Shown here: in pieces, positions 1 to 11,234 of the stretch
Position numbering within the stretch: the first letter of the stretch is position 1
Layout: the number at the start of each line of letters is the position of its first letter
Assembly: GCA_001972305.1 (NCBI GenBank)
Contig: BDDD01001505.1
Coordinates: forward strand, 190,052 to 254,051
Reading direction: 5' to 3'
Length of the DNA stretch: 64,000 nt
From: Cephalotus follicularis
Lineage: Eukaryota > Streptophyta > Magnoliopsida > Oxalidales > Cephalotaceae
Translations under genes and position numbers: made by a program
Notes under the pieces: model-generated
What the model saw: the letters and a program-made list of their open reading frames with translations, nothing else
Told to the model about the DNA's origin: nothing
Database searches by the model: none

Positions 1-1752
1 CGCAACATGGAATCGTCACACTCGCTGTGAGAGTGATCGGCTCTATAATATTTGTATCCATTATAGACTTGGAAAAACCTAGCCAGGCACCGACAAATTG
101 GAAACTAGGTTTCCAGGGAGGTCAACCGATAGTCATAATGTGTTTACGGATTTATAGTCATTGCGACACATCTAGGGTTAACACGCATCTTACCCTAAGC
201 CGCGGTCGGAGCCAAGGATAACGAGGGAAATAGTACATTATTCTTGACGACAGGAAAAAGTACCGGTTGAACAAAATCGAATGATTAACGTGGAAATTAA
301 TTTAAAATTAATTCTACAGATCCGGAAAGATATTAGATATCATTCTAGGATTGTTTTAATAGTTTGAGACTATTTAAATTATCGTTCCAGGGCCCTGGGG
401 CGTTTCGAGAATTTATCGTCCTACCGGATTTTAAATCGGACTTTCGGGTCACGCCTGATTATCGAAAATATTGACATATGTTAGACATGTGTCACTTGAT
501 GGGAGATTAGCATCTTGGAGATGCTACTTTGCATGAATGTTTTGGTTTGCTAGATAGTTGTCACCTCATGGAGCTGGAGACTTGGCATTACCACAATCAA
601 GCACTTAAGTCAAATGTTGTGTGTTGTACACTCAATGTCACTTGAGTGTGTAAGAAGATATGTTGAGAGAGTATGGACATGAAATGTGCTAGGCACATTT
701 TGGCCGACCCTAGCCTTGTGTTAGACACAAGCTTCGGCCGCCTCCCCATTTTCATCACATGCCAATTTGAATTCAAGTCAACATTGAGCGTAGGACAATC
801 AAACCCATGTGAAGGCATGGTGTGGTATGGTGAGAGGTATGGGTTGTGTAAGTGAGGTATAGTGCTTGTCTCCTTTTGTCTCTTCTAGCCGAAATTGTGA
901 GATAAGAAAAGAGAGACTTGGAGTCTCACACATTATTCTCTTCTCACTCCTCCCTAAGTTCGGTCAAAGCTTTCTCTTCTCTCATCATCTTCTTCCTTTC
1001 TTCAATTCCATTGTTGGACAAGAGAGAAAAAGCTTGGAACTTGGAAGAAATAAATCACACATCTTCTTCTACCGTTCTTCCTTTGATCATTATAGGTGGA
1101 GGTACACTATTCATTGTAGGGTATCTTAACTTACCTTGGTCACTAGATTAGGGTTTTGGGACTCTCCACACAACAAGATTTCTTGGAGATCACCTTGATT
1201 TTGAAAACCTTAGATGGTGTGTGATTGAAGTTCCAAAAGTGTGTGTGGTGAGAGAGATTTTTCAGCCATTTGATGAAACCCTAAAAGCCACAGGTTTGGT
1301 GACTTGGAGCTCATGGATTTGGAAGCTTGGAGGAGAAGAAAGGATAGCTTAAAGTGTACAGGGAAAAAGCTTTAAGGAAGGAACCATCAAGGGAGGTAAT
1401 GGAAACCCAAATCTCCTTCTCTTTTCTTCTCCCTTTTGTTTTCGGGTTTATTAGGGATTCATGGTGGAACCCTAGCCGAACCTTTGTGTTTCTTGGGTGG
1501 AACACTAGCCGAAACCCTAGGGGGGTTACCAAGGGTTTGCTAGGCAAACCCTAGTTTGAATTTTTTTTTTTGGTTGGATTTGAAATTTTCATGCTTGACC
1601 CGTGGGTGCTCTTGCATGCTTGATATGTTGTGGTTCAATTGGAGGTTAATTAGTGATCCTTGGATGGGTATTAACACTTAAGGACATAGATTTAATATGG
1701 TGTTTCTTGACTTTGAGTCACTTTGAGACTTATGCCCTAAAATGACTAATAA
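1..1752 (+). mobile_element. Copia LTR remnant (family W/X/Y), cut by the window edge
   Basis: The stretch matches the LTRs at 40230-41460 plus 46907-47400 on the plus strand and at 56500-59300 on the minus strand. Shared landmarks are the CGCAACATGG..ATCGTCACAC block at the start, ATTATAGGTGGAGGT near 1092, repeated AAACCCTAG motifs at 1440-1555, and TTAATTAGTGATCCTTGGA near 1650. The similarity fades near 1750, about where the LTR of X ends. The LTR start lies outside the window and no coding domain is seen. It is an old fossil LTR; whether it is solo or part of an element cannot be told. Confidence 0.7.
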
Positions 1753-1767
1753 CTCATATCCTTTCAC

Positions 1768-2004
1768 CAAGAAGCCCAAAATGCCTTTCTAAAGGCCTTA
1801 TGTAGGCATATTGGCTTCTGAGAAGCTCAAAATGTCTTTCTTAGTGCTATATGTAGGCAATTGGCTTCCAAAAAGCCTAAAATGCCTTTGTAAGTGCCAT
1901 ATGTAGGCATTTGGAAAGTCCAAAATGCCTTTGTAAGTGCCATATGTAGGCATATTGACTTATGAGAAGTCCAAGATTCCTTTTTAAGCGCCAATGGGAT
2001 TTCT
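1768..2004. repeat. Minisatellite, about 60-bp unit, four degenerate copies
   Basis: The pattern AAAATGCCTTTGTAAGTGCCATATGTAGGCAT recurs about four times, separated by short variable pieces with GGCTTCTGAGAAGC. Copies in the middle are nearly identical and those at the edges are diverged. It begins directly after the LTR remnant and could be its internal leader or an unrelated local amplification. The unit contains no meaningful reading frame. Confidence 0.75.
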
Positions 2005-2009
2005 TTGAA

Positions 2010-2325
2010 CATATTTTCACCTTTGAGGCAATGTTACTATCTTTCCTTTAAGGTGTGTTCCTCTCCAAAGGTATATATTCTTTTAGAGATGTTATTGCCT
2101 TTGAGGCAAGGATAGTACCTTGCCTTTGGGGGCATGTCCATCTCTGAAGGTTGGTGTGCCTTTAGAGCTGTTCTTTCCTTTGAGGCAAAGTTAGTACCTT
2201 GCCTTTGGAGGCATGTCCACCTCTGAAGGTTGGTGTGCATTCAGAGATGTTTTTGCCTTTGAGGCAAGGTTGCCTTTGGAGGCATGTCCACCTCCAAAGG
2301 TTGGTGTGGCTTCAGAGATATTTTC
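2010..2325. repeat. Minisatellite, about 80-bp unit, three to four copies
   Basis: A unit containing CCTTTGAGGCAAG, then CCTTGCCTTTGGAGGCATGT, then CCTCTGAAGGTTGGTGTG and CAGAGATG is repeated three to four times. Inside each unit, CCTTTGAGGCAAGG and CCTTGCCTTTGGAGG form an inverted pair, so each copy can fold. It is adjacent to, but different in sequence from, the patch at 1768-2004. Confidence 0.75.
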
Positions 2326-3267
2326 AAATTTGCATTGCATTGTCTGATTATAGACTGATTTTTAACTTTTGAAGCCTTTTTCAGATGATTGTTGGCAATT
2401 TTTAGATCGTGCCAAGCATCCTACTTTCAAAAGATCTTGTCCATTAATTTTTCTATACAACCCAAATTTGCCTCTTTCCATTTCTCATTTATTTTCCAAT
2501 GGTGGGAAGGTTTCTACATAGAGGTTTTTGAAAGAGTATTTTGGGTGAAAAACAAGATTTGCTTGGAGATTTTCATAGACTCTAGATCAAAGAGTGGTTC
2601 TCATGTTGTGTTCATCATCTGTTCATCACCACTTTCATCAGTTCCTTCTTCAATCTATTTTCCAAGTAAGTTTTTGTTCCGTCACTTTTTGATAACCATC
2701 TCCTTTTTCTCAGTTGAATAACCCTGAGGAGAGGGTATGGCCTCCGATGATTAACCCTGAAGAGAGGGTATGGCCTATGTTGGCCTAGATACATGATAGG
2801 GCTTATATGAATGCCATCGCATCAGAGGCCATTACTGAGTGTGACTTTGTAGAGATTGAGAGTATACTAAAGATGTAAGACATCAAATATCAATAATTTA
2901 ATGTATAATTGCAATTCCAATTATTAATATACATTGAATTATCATTATGTTTAGCATCCAAAATTCAATAAAAAATCAGGCAAAAATGTGAAGTGCAAAA
3001 ATGTCTCAATGTATTCTAAGTGTGGGTTGAACTGATGATTTGTGAGTATTAAATTCTTATTGCTCCATGCAATTCTACACCTAGTTAAAACCATGTCAAC
3101 CAAATTTCTGATTCATGAAATGATTAAACACTTGTTCTATATGCTCATCTATTATTGCTACCATTGTATTCTAAATTGACACCTATTTATAATGCAACAC
3201 ATACCACCCAATTGTCTTGATGTTAAACCAGCCACATTTCTCTTGTGTATTCTCTCAAGATTAATGA
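2326..3267. other. AT-rich sequence without a recognised gene
   Basis: No protein similarity, LTR terminus or RNA gene was recognised. A 33-bp direct duplication sits at about 2714-2780 (TTAACCCTGAAGAGAGGGTA type, two copies). A 110-codon open frame at 2389-2721 has no recognisable domain and is probably chance. The position between two LTR-derived blocks suggests untranslated or internal retroelement sequence. Confidence 0.4.
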
Positions 3268-4144
3268 TGAGGGTCGACAAATTCTTCTCAAATTGGTGCT
3301 CATATGACAGTTATGGATCACAAAGTGTAAGTATGGGGAGCCGACAGTGTCCGTCATAGTGGCATTTTCTGTGATAATGGTTAATTTCTTAGTAAAATCA
3401 ATTAAAAGAATTGTATGATTGGTTGAGAGAGTATAGTATCCTCGGTCCCTTTATTGGTTTGGTTGAATTTAGGAACTAAATTCTTATAAAGAGAGGTGGA
3501 TGTAAAAACCTAATATTCGAAAAAAGGTATTTCCATAATTTGGCCAATAATGACATAATAGTCCCCTAATCAAGGTAAAGTAAGAGTTTGAATAACAGAT
3601 AAGTGTCTCTAGTTACCATGGACATTTACGGACTTTCGGAGTAGCAGGATTGAGTTTTGGGTCTTAATAGGTCGTAGAGGATTGGTTTGGTCAACATTCA
3701 GTTTTAGTTCTTCTTCTTTGATTAATATGGTATGAAGCTTTTGGCTTTCAAACTGCATGGTGGCTTGGTGAGATGATATGGGACATCGGTTTGTATCGAT
3801 TGTAGTACTCAGCTTTTGACTTATGGATCACTTCATGTTTTTGGGAGTGTCAATGTTATGAGAAACGAGGAACTAATTCCTCGGTATGGTGATTCATATG
3901 AGGTTAATAATTAAGGTGGACCAATTCTTCTCAGATTGGTGTTCTTATGACAGTTATGGATAAAAAAGGGTAAGTATGGGAAGCTGACAATGTCCGTCAT
4001 GATGGCATCTTCTGTGATAATGGTTAAGTTCTTAGAAAAATCAATTAAAAAAATTGTCTGTAATGGTTGAGAGAGGATAGTATCCTTAGTCCCTTTATTG
4101 GTTTAGTTGAATTTAGGGACTAAATTCTTATAAGGGTTGGTGGA
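3268..4144 (+). mobile_element. Duplicated 3' end of an LTR element with truncated LTR copy
   Basis: About 410 bp at 3270-3690 is repeated at 3912-4335. Both copies carry CGACAAATTCTTCTCAAATT-like sequence, CTGATAATGGTTAA-like sequence and TCTTATAA, followed by a purine-rich tract ending GGTGGA and an LTR start (TGTAAAAACC at 3501, TGTAGAGACCC at 4145). The first copy's LTR is cut off near 3905. The arrangement fits one element's 3' region placed directly before a second copy, by insertion or unequal exchange. No coding domain is visible, so the superfamily is uncertain; the terminus is gypsy-like. Confidence 0.6.
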
Positions 4145-5029
4145 TGTAGAGACCCAATAACCGAAAAAGGGTATTTTGGTAAGTTGGCTGTATTGACGAA
4201 ATGATCCCGTAATCAAGGTAGAGTAAGAGTTTGAGTAACAAATAAGTGTTTCGAGTTATCACAGACATTTACGGATTTTTGGAGTAGCGGGATTGAGTTT
4301 TGGGTCTTAACAGGCCGTAGAGGATCGGTTTGGGCTTTAATGCTTAGCTATATAAGCCATTTAGCTTGTCAAAAAAGGTTCATTTGTTCTATTTTGTTTA
4401 AGGCAGTCGGTTTTGAAAGGGATAAGGAGGAAAAGAGCTGGCTATCTTGCTTGGAGGATCGGCTTGAGTTGCTTGGATCAGATTGAAGGTTTGTTGAGGA
4501 TTGGAATTGCATCGGTTTGTCTTCAAACTTCAAGAGTTGTTTCAAAATGAGGTAGAACCTCCTCTATGTGTTTTCATTTGATATGGAACTAATGAGTGAT
4601 TATATTCTTGGTTGTAAATGCATAATGAGAATATTAAATGTGTATATAAAATGCAAATGAATGCTTGGTTTTGGCATATGCTCTCTTTGCCATTATTGAA
4701 CTTTTGACCTAGAATTATAGAATATGGATTAAAATTTGAGTTGAATGATTTTTTATTGATTTGTATAATGCCAAATTATTATATGTATGGTAATGAATGA
4801 ATTGAGTATTTGATTGAGTTTAAAGGGTTTAAGCTTGTTCTTGACAAAAATGAGGAACAAGGGTTTAAAAAGGCGGTTTGATGAGTTTTCCTTGGCTGAT
4901 GATTTAAATGGTTCATAGATTGTTTTGAAAGATTTGTTTTGTTCCTCAAATGTTGTATGTGAGTTTAATTCGAAAGAAAATGGATTTATGGTTTAAAAAT
5001 GGAGTTGGAGCAGTTTTCGGAATATGTTT

Positions 5030-5280
5030 CCCGACTACTAAGTGTCGACTCTTTGAGGAAAACGTCGACATTTAAAGAGGCATGAACAAGACATTTTGGT
5101 TTGCCTTGCTAAGCTATGACGCTTTGATCAAAGTGTCAACACTTAGCTTTATCGAAGATGCTTGATAAAATCTTCGACGGTTAAGAGACTTGGGTTTTGT
5201 ATAAGTTACTACCTGACTATGGGCGATGCTTTTCTATAAGCGTTGACACTTAGCTTAAGCGGTGGTTAAGGTTGTCGGTT
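5030..5280. repeat. Palindrome array, AAGTGTCGACACTT type
   Basis: Imperfect palindromes centred on GTCGAC or GTCAAC occur at intervals: AAGTGTCGACTCTT at 5040, AACGTCGACATTT near 5070, AAGTGTCAACACTTAG near 5131, TCTTCGACGGTTAAG near 5172 and AAGCGTTGACACTTAG near 5238. The arms approximate AAGTG..CACTT. The sequence between them is unique, so this is dispersed spacing rather than a tandem repeat. Confidence 0.65.
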
Positions 5281-5994
5281 AAGGCCTGATTTGTTTTGAA
5301 ATTTATGTTTTGTGAACTTTCACTTGGTTTCAAAAATGGTTTTCGTGCTGGATCTTCTTCGGCCTGCATAGGACATTCCAAACATTGTTTTAACATGGTT
5401 TTAACGCAAATCGATCACAGATAGATCTTCGCCTTTGTTTCTTCAACTTTCATTTCTAAATTGATTAGAATATGTAATCGAAGGTCCTTCTTCAATTTTA
5501 CTTCTTTGAGGACCTTTCTAGGCCCGAGTCTTGCTTTCATAGATATGTTTTATAAACATTTTCACATGTTTCTTTGTGGAACACTTTTGATTGAGTTTTA
5601 CAATGGTTTCACATTGATTTGCCATGTTTGGCTACGAAAAGAGATTTGAAAAATGTTTTGACTTGAAATGAGATGAGATGAGATTCATATCATAGTTTTC
5701 AACTACTTTTCTATTTATTGGCTATAGACGAACATATGAAAAAGGGTTTCAACTGTTCTGTCGTTTATCGACCCTAAATGGATTTTATAACTTTTTTGAT
5801 CATTCCATCGCATATCGATGATGGTTTGGCCTTTGGCAAATGTTTTATATGGTATTTGATGAGGATTGATGTCTTGTTTGTGTAGGCTACAGAGATTATA
5901 TTTTTCTTGTATGTGACAGACATGGCAGCCTTAGGTTCACTTGATTGTAACCTTGCCACTAGTTGACAAACTAGATGAGTATGACTTTTATGGA

Positions 5995-6290
5995 GAGTTT
6001 CTTCTGGCTATGATGATGTGGGAACTACATGACAAAACCAATCGGATTGGATGATGATGTGGGCACCACATGTGATATTAATAGTTTGAACTAGACCATG
6101 ATGTGGGCACTACATGTGGCTAATGGGTCTGACCTCATGATGTGGGCACTACATGTGAGGCAAATCGTTGGACCACGATGCGGAAACTGCATGTGGCACC
6201 AACCACAGTAGTCTAGTTCATGCTTATAGGAACTACATATAACTAGACTACCTAATCATGACATGGATACTACGCGTGTCTAGGTTGGAT
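5995..6290. repeat. Degenerate tandem repeat around ATGATGTGGGCACTACATGTG
   Basis: About seven copies of a block close to ATGATGTGGGCACTACATG are separated by 20-30 bp of variable sequence. Each block carries an internal inverted pair (CATGTGG/CCACATG in some copies). It lies in the 3' half of the LTR, the position where other long LTRs here also carry a short tandem patch. Confidence 0.6.
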
Positions 6291-7032
6291 ACCTCTATGA
6301 TGGATTTGATAGAGATGGAGTAGACCATGGACGTATAGAGTGAGATTTCATTCAGAGAGTGTCTTGATTGACACTGCTTGTATGTGAGACTGCTTGATTG
6401 CTTGTCGATTATAGATGTATGGATATGACTTGTATGGTTAGGTCTTATCGCCTATGTTACTGGTATGAGATGGTTGTCATAGGGATAATTGACCGTAATT
6501 GACGTTCATGCTAATACCATGTCACGTATATACTTGTAATATATATTATGCACATCATTTGATGTAGGGTTTTCCTTCTAGCCTCTAACCCATTTATGGA
6601 AAAATGTTGTTTAGATGAGAGGTCAATCAGAGATGGATAGTGACAGATGTGACAGAGGTTTCGAGAAGATCGGGACTTTCTTGAAGATAGTTTCTATTGT
6701 ATCTCTATGTATCTTGTTGTTATTAGACATCATTGTATTAATATTTAAATAGAGTGTATTTACAATTGACGTCTGACAAAGTTTGTATTTGCATTGGTAT
6801 TCAGAATGTATTGTATTGAGATATGAGATGAACACATATATGTATCATTTGATTGTCAGACGTATATTCTTCAAGATTACTAAATGGTTTATGACTTTTG
6901 CATATTGATATTTTCAAAGTTTTAAATTCTAACGTATTTTAAAGATAAGTATCTGAGTCTAAGAATGAGAACGAAAGCATAGAACGTCACGCTCTGCCTA
7001 TGGGGACAACCCTGGGGCTCAGGAGGTGACAC

Positions 7033-7534
7033 AACCACTACCGATTTCATTGTTGACCAAGCCCATATTGTGCCCCTTGATTATAACTCCAACACTTACA
7101 GCCTGCCACAAAGCCCATGTTGAAGTCCCTTACTTCTCTAACGCACTCCTAACCCCAACCGCTGGCCCTACCTGCCTCACTTAATTCACCATCCCTTTCA
7201 CCACTAATTTAGTCGGCACATTAACTTTGGCAAATATCCTCATGATCCATCACTCACCTCCTCCCTGCTCATATCCCACACCTCGAAATCAAGCTTCGAC
7301 TGAACCATCGAAGCTTACAATGGCCATATCGTCATTTGACTCACAATATTCCTCAAAAAGTTAGTTGCCTCCTTGTTTCCACTTCTCTCTCTCTCAACTC
7401 CACCTTAGTGCTCATCAAATCCCACTCTTCCCCAAATAAACTACCACCTGTGCACGTCAGCTAGCACGCACACACCACCAGCACTACACAACGCGCACTG
7501 AAATGTCAAGGCCTTCACCTCTAGCCCACAACAA
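7033..7534. other. C-rich single-copy-looking sequence, no recognised gene
   Basis: The composition changes abruptly from AT-rich LTR to CT/CA-rich sequence that looks like host coding or UTR sequence. Short open stretches occur on the plus strand (for example around 7110-7230) but no family was recognised. It lies directly upstream of the dead C2-domain gene and may be its degraded 5' region or another decayed host exon. Confidence 0.35.
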
Positions 7535-7858
7535 AAGGCAGTCGATCTCAGCCTCACAATCATCTTCACTAAGCACCTCAAGAACGTCAACTAGAGAAGC
7601 GAGGCTTCCGTATAACCCTGCGTAGTCTTCTAGCTCGACCTGGACCGCCGCCTTTCTACCATGTCCGATGATTCCGGTTCAACCCGACCCATCTGGGATG
7701 AGCGATTCACTCTCCCAATTTTCTTCACCTTACACGACTCTGTTCTCATCCTCGAGATCTTCCACTCAAAGCCCTTTGAATCCCTAAAACCCTACCTCGC
7801 CACAATCCGGGTCCAACTTTAAGACCTACCAGATCCGGAGTCCGGATCCGTCCCTCGT
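7535..7858 (+). pseudogene. C2-domain protein pseudogene (SRC2/BAP-like plant family)
   Basis: A single uninterrupted frame starting at 7535 keeps the plant C2-domain order: strand VDLSLTIIF, then KHLKNVN, then LDLDRRLST, then SDDSGSTRPIWDERFTLP, then LILEIFHSKPFESLKP and ATIRVQL.DLPDPES. In living relatives these domains bind phospholipid membranes, usually with calcium. The copy is dead: in-frame stops lie at 7592 (TAG), 7613 (TAA), 7631 (TAG) and 7820 (TAA), yet the frame itself is kept for about 320 bp. No intron is seen within this part, but family members are often intronless there. The copia fragment starts within about 80 bp downstream, so the rest of the gene may have been lost there. 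The exact subfamily is uncertain. Confidence 0.7.
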
Positions 7859-8269
7859 GACATTAAGAGTTAAGTTTGTTTTTATAGTACGAGAGATGAG
7901 GCCATTACTGATAGTAGTTGTAGTAACCATATGCCCGTCAACAAGAAGTTATTTGTTACTTTTGGATGATTCTCTCCAAAGTGAAGTTAAAATCGGTGAT
8001 GACAAGAGACTTTCCGTTCAAGGAAGTGGTAATATTTTTGTGAAGACAAAGGAAGGAGTTAAGTGCATATCTAATGTTTTCTATGGTCCCAGGCTTAAGC
8101 ATAATCTTTTAAGTATGGACAGCTTCTCTTGAAGGGGCATGATGTTCATTTCAAAGGGGATATGTGCGAAATCAAAGACAAAGATCATATTCTTCTATCC
8201 AAGGTGAATATGACTTCAAATAAAATATTTCCTTTGAAGTTTCAGAATGAAATTCTTCTTTGTTTTAAC

Positions 8270-9000
8270 ACTATTGTCAAAGACAAGTCTTGGCTTTGGC
8301 ATCTTCGTTATCGACATTTGAGCTTTAGCTCCTTGTCTCAAATGTGCAAGCAACATATGGTTAGAGGCATGCCCAATATTGATCTTAAAGAACAAGTTTG
8401 TGAAGGATGTGCATTTTGAAATCAATCAAGGAATTCTTTTCGTAGTGGCAAAGCATGGCGAGCTTGAAGTCCTCTTGAGTTGGTTCACACAGATATTTGT
8501 GGACCCATGCAGAATTCTTCTCTTTGTGGAAATAGGTATCTTCTTACTTTTATTGATGATTATAGTCGAAAGATTTTGGTATACTTTCTCAAAGAAAAAT
8601 CTGAAGTTCTTGCATGTTTCAAATCTTTTACAGCCTTTGTTGAAAAGCAATGTGGTCTCATGTTGAAGACCTTGCGATCTGATCGTGGAGGAGAGTATGT
8701 GTCTCATGATTTTCAAAATTTTTTGAAGCTAAATGGGATAAAACATCAGCTCACTACTCGGTACACCCCTCAGCAAAATGGTGTTTCTGAAAGGAAAAAT
8801 TGTACTATATGGAGTTGGCAAGGAGTATGCTGAAAGCCAAAGGGTTGCCAGATATTTTTTGGGCCGAAGGAGTTTCGTGTGCTGCTTATTTATTGAATCT
8901 TGCATCCACCAAAAGTGTTCAAGGTGTTACTCCTCAAGAAGCTTGGAGTGGTCATAAGCCTCGTGTCTCTCATTTAAGAATTTTTGGGAGTATTGCTTAT
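8270..9000 (+). pseudogene. Integrase region of the copia element
   Basis: The region carries the GAG-pre-integrase signature (LWHLRYRHLSFSSLSQM) followed by the integrase core. Recognisable stretches are LVHTDICGPM, LLTFIDDYSRK, TLRSDRGGEY, YTPQQNGVSERKN and FWAEGVSCAAYLLN. These include the conserved D..D..E framework of retroelement integrases that insert element cDNA. It is part of a broken fossil element, and no activity is implied. Confidence 0.85.
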
Positions 9001-9444
9001 CCTCATGTGCCAGACAAATCAAGAGGAAGATTGGATGATAAATCAGAAAAATTCATCTTTGTGGGATATAGTGAGCATTCTAAAGCTTACAAGTTATACA
9101 ATCCCGTCACAAAGAAAACCATCATCAGTAGAGATGTCATTTTCAACGAAGAAGAGTCTTGGAATTGGTCTTCTAATGAGAAGAAAGTACAAGCTCCAAT
9201 TGTAGTGGATGAAGAATTCAATACAATAGAAGCTGAAAATAATGTGGAGAAAACTCCTCTTACCTTTCCTTATTCTCCAAGTTCATCATCCTCTTCAGGA
9301 TTCTCCACTTCTCCAGTCCAAAAAACAAGAAGCATTCAAGACTTATATGAGAACACTGAAAGAATTGACCCAGTGGATTTTGGTTTATTTGCATATACGG
9401 ATCTTGTGGATTTCAATGAAGCAATTCAAGATGAAAAGTAGAGA

Positions 9445-10135
9445 TTGGCAATGGATCAAGAATTCAACTCCATTGAGAAGAACAAAACTTGGGAGTTGGT
9501 GGAGCTTCCAAGTAGGCATAATACAATCGGTGTGAAATGGGTCTACAAGACCAAGTTGAATGAAAATAGTGAAGTTGATAAATACAAGACAAGACTGATT
9601 GTAAAAGGCTATAAGCAAACATATGGAATTGACTGTGAAGAAGTTTTTGCTCCTGTTGCTCGACTTGAAACAATTCGAATGCTTTTGGCCTTAGCTGCCA
9701 AAATGGTTGGAAAGTCCATCAAATGGATGTAAAATTGGCGTTTTTGAATGGCATTCTTGAAGAGGAGGTATAAATTGATCAACCTCCTAGATATGTAAAG
9801 AAAGGAGCAGAGCACAAAGTTTATCGCTTGAAGAAGACACTATATGGTTTGAAACAAGCTCCACAAGCTTGGTGTAGTCACATTGATGACTATTTCTTGA
9901 AGAAAGGTTTCAAAATGTGTCCTTATGAACACACTCTCAACATCAAAGAAAATGGTGTTAATTTCTTGTTTATTTGCTTATATGTTGATGATTTAATCTT
10001 TACCGGAAATTGTCTAAGCATGGGTAAAGAATTCAAGAAAGCTATAGTGCATGAGTTTGAGATGACTGACATGGGCCTCATTCATTTCTTTCTTGGTATT
10101 GAGCTCAAAAGAAGTATGCAAGAGATTTATTGAAG
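9445..10135 (+). pseudogene. Reverse transcriptase region of the copia element
   Basis: Copia RT landmarks are in the expected order: [46 protein letters not shown], the LYGLKQAPQAW block and the catalytic YVDDL motif (ICLYVDDLIFTG), then DMGLIHFFLGIE. The enzyme family copies element RNA into DNA in cytoplasmic particles. It is part of a broken fossil element. Confidence 0.85.
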
Positions 10136-10229
10136 AAATTCAACATGGAAGATGCTACTCCTATTTCTACTCCAATGGAATTTGGGTTAAAATTGTCTAA
10201 ATAATCATGTGAGAAGGAAGTTGATGCTA

Positions 10230-10894
10230 CTCTCTATCGCAGTCTTGTGGGTAGTCTTATGTACTGGACTACTACAGGACCCGATCTTATGTTTTCAGTA
10301 AGCATGATTAGTAGATTCATGGAATGCCCAAAAAGAAGTCATTGGGAGGCTGGAAAGCGTATATTGAGATATGTTTGTGGAACTGTTGATCATGGGATCC
10401 ATTGTGACAAAACTCAATACCCAAATTTGGTTGGATATAGCGATATTGATTGGGGTAGAATGTTGGAAGATAGCAAGAGTACTTATGGTTATATTTTTAG
10501 CATTGGTTCCGGTGCAATTTCTTGGGCATCAAAGAAGCAAGGTGTAGTGGCTTTTTCTACAACGGAAGCAGAATATATTTCTTTATCTTTTGCAGGTTGT
10601 CAAGCTCTTTGGTTACGATGGATTTTGAAAGAGCTCAAGCATCCTCAACTTGGTGGTACTAAACTATTTTGTGATAATCGTTCAGATATTCTACTCACAA
10701 AGAATCCAGTCTTTCATGGTAAAAACAAGCACATAAGGATCAAGTTTCACTTTATTCGTGATTTGGTCAAAGATGGTGAAGTTGAAGTTTGTTATTGTAA
10801 GTCTGGTGATCAAGTTGCTGATATTTTTACCAAGGCATTGAAGGTTGATGATTTCAGCAAATTAAAAGACAAACTTGTTGTTACGCAAATCTAA
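10230..10894 (+). pseudogene. RNase H region of the copia element
   Basis: The region reads YRSLVGSLMYW, MISRFMECPKRSHWEAGKRI, then GYSDIDWG (RNase H first acidic block), STYGYIFSIGSGAISWASKK, STTEAEYISLS (second acidic block), FCDNRSDILLTKNPVFHGKN and the closing VADIFTKAL. This is the plant copia RNase H order. It ends 12 bp before the 3' LTR, as is usual for the family. Confidence 0.85.
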
Positions 10895-10896
10895 CT

Positions 10897-10906
10897 GAAG
10901 GGGGGC
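10897..10906 (+). promoter_or_regulatory. Polypurine tract
   Basis: The purine run GAAGGGGGGC lies immediately before the LTR start TGTTAAAATT at 10907. In this family the tract primes plus-strand DNA synthesis. Confidence 0.75.
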
Positions 10907-11234
10907 TGTTAAAATTATAAGCTAGATGCATTGATAGATTCATTGGTACATTAGATATGTCATTGTACATTATCTTTGGTACATGATACATTGAATAAAT
11001 CTAGTTTTATGGTTCATATATGTTCTAGGTAAATTGGATTGTCTAAAAATTTGGAAAGCCTTTATGTTTTTTAGATGGACATGTGCATTGTTCTCATATA
11101 AGCTATTAGCCTATAAATACTCTATTGCACAAGCATATTCTAATTTGAGTTGAGAAGTGAATGAATCGAGAGTGTTTCTTCCATAGAGTATTTTTTTGTA
11201 TGATATCAAAAGAACATGAGATTTATTTCCAACA
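10907..11234 (+). repeat. Copia 3' LTR, about 328 bp
   Basis: The LTR starts TGTTAAAATTATAAGC directly after the polypurine tract and ends TTTATTTCCAACA. A CTATAAATACTC box near 11111-11122 is a plausible core promoter. No partner 5' LTR is in the window, so no age can be read from it. Confidence 0.75.

Larger units (their letters stand above)
4145..7032 (+). mobile_element. Long LTR (about 2.9 kb), gypsy-like termini
   Basis: The stretch begins TGTAGAGACCC after a purine-rich tract at the end of the preceding 3' region and ends near GGAGGTGACA at about 7032. It contains a palindrome array (5030-5280) and a tandem patch (5995-6290), the same kinds of parts seen in the other long LTRs of this window. 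No primer site follows, so it is a 3' LTR or an LTR remnant. The exact 3' end is uncertain by a few bases. Confidence 0.6.
7935..11234 (+). mobile_element. Ty1/copia element, 5'-truncated (Ivana/Oryco-like, tentative)
   Basis: Copia pol parts appear in order: end of protease (about 7935-8130), GAG-pre-integrase and integrase (about 8270-9000), linker, reverse transcriptase (about 9445-10135), RNase H (about 10230-10894), polypurine tract and a short 3' LTR (10907-11234). The 5' LTR, primer site and gag are not present. The RT motifs LKKTLYGLKQAPQAW and CLYVDDLIFTG, and the short LTR, suggest the Ivana/Oryco group; the lineage is an inference. The element is broken, with several breaks, and looks moderately old. 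It lies between the C2 pseudogene and the ZIFL exons. Confidence 0.85.

Noticed and set aside
2389-2721. 110-codon open frame as a small gene
   Set aside because: It has no domain and low-complexity, T-rich composition, and lies between repeat patches in retroelement surroundings.
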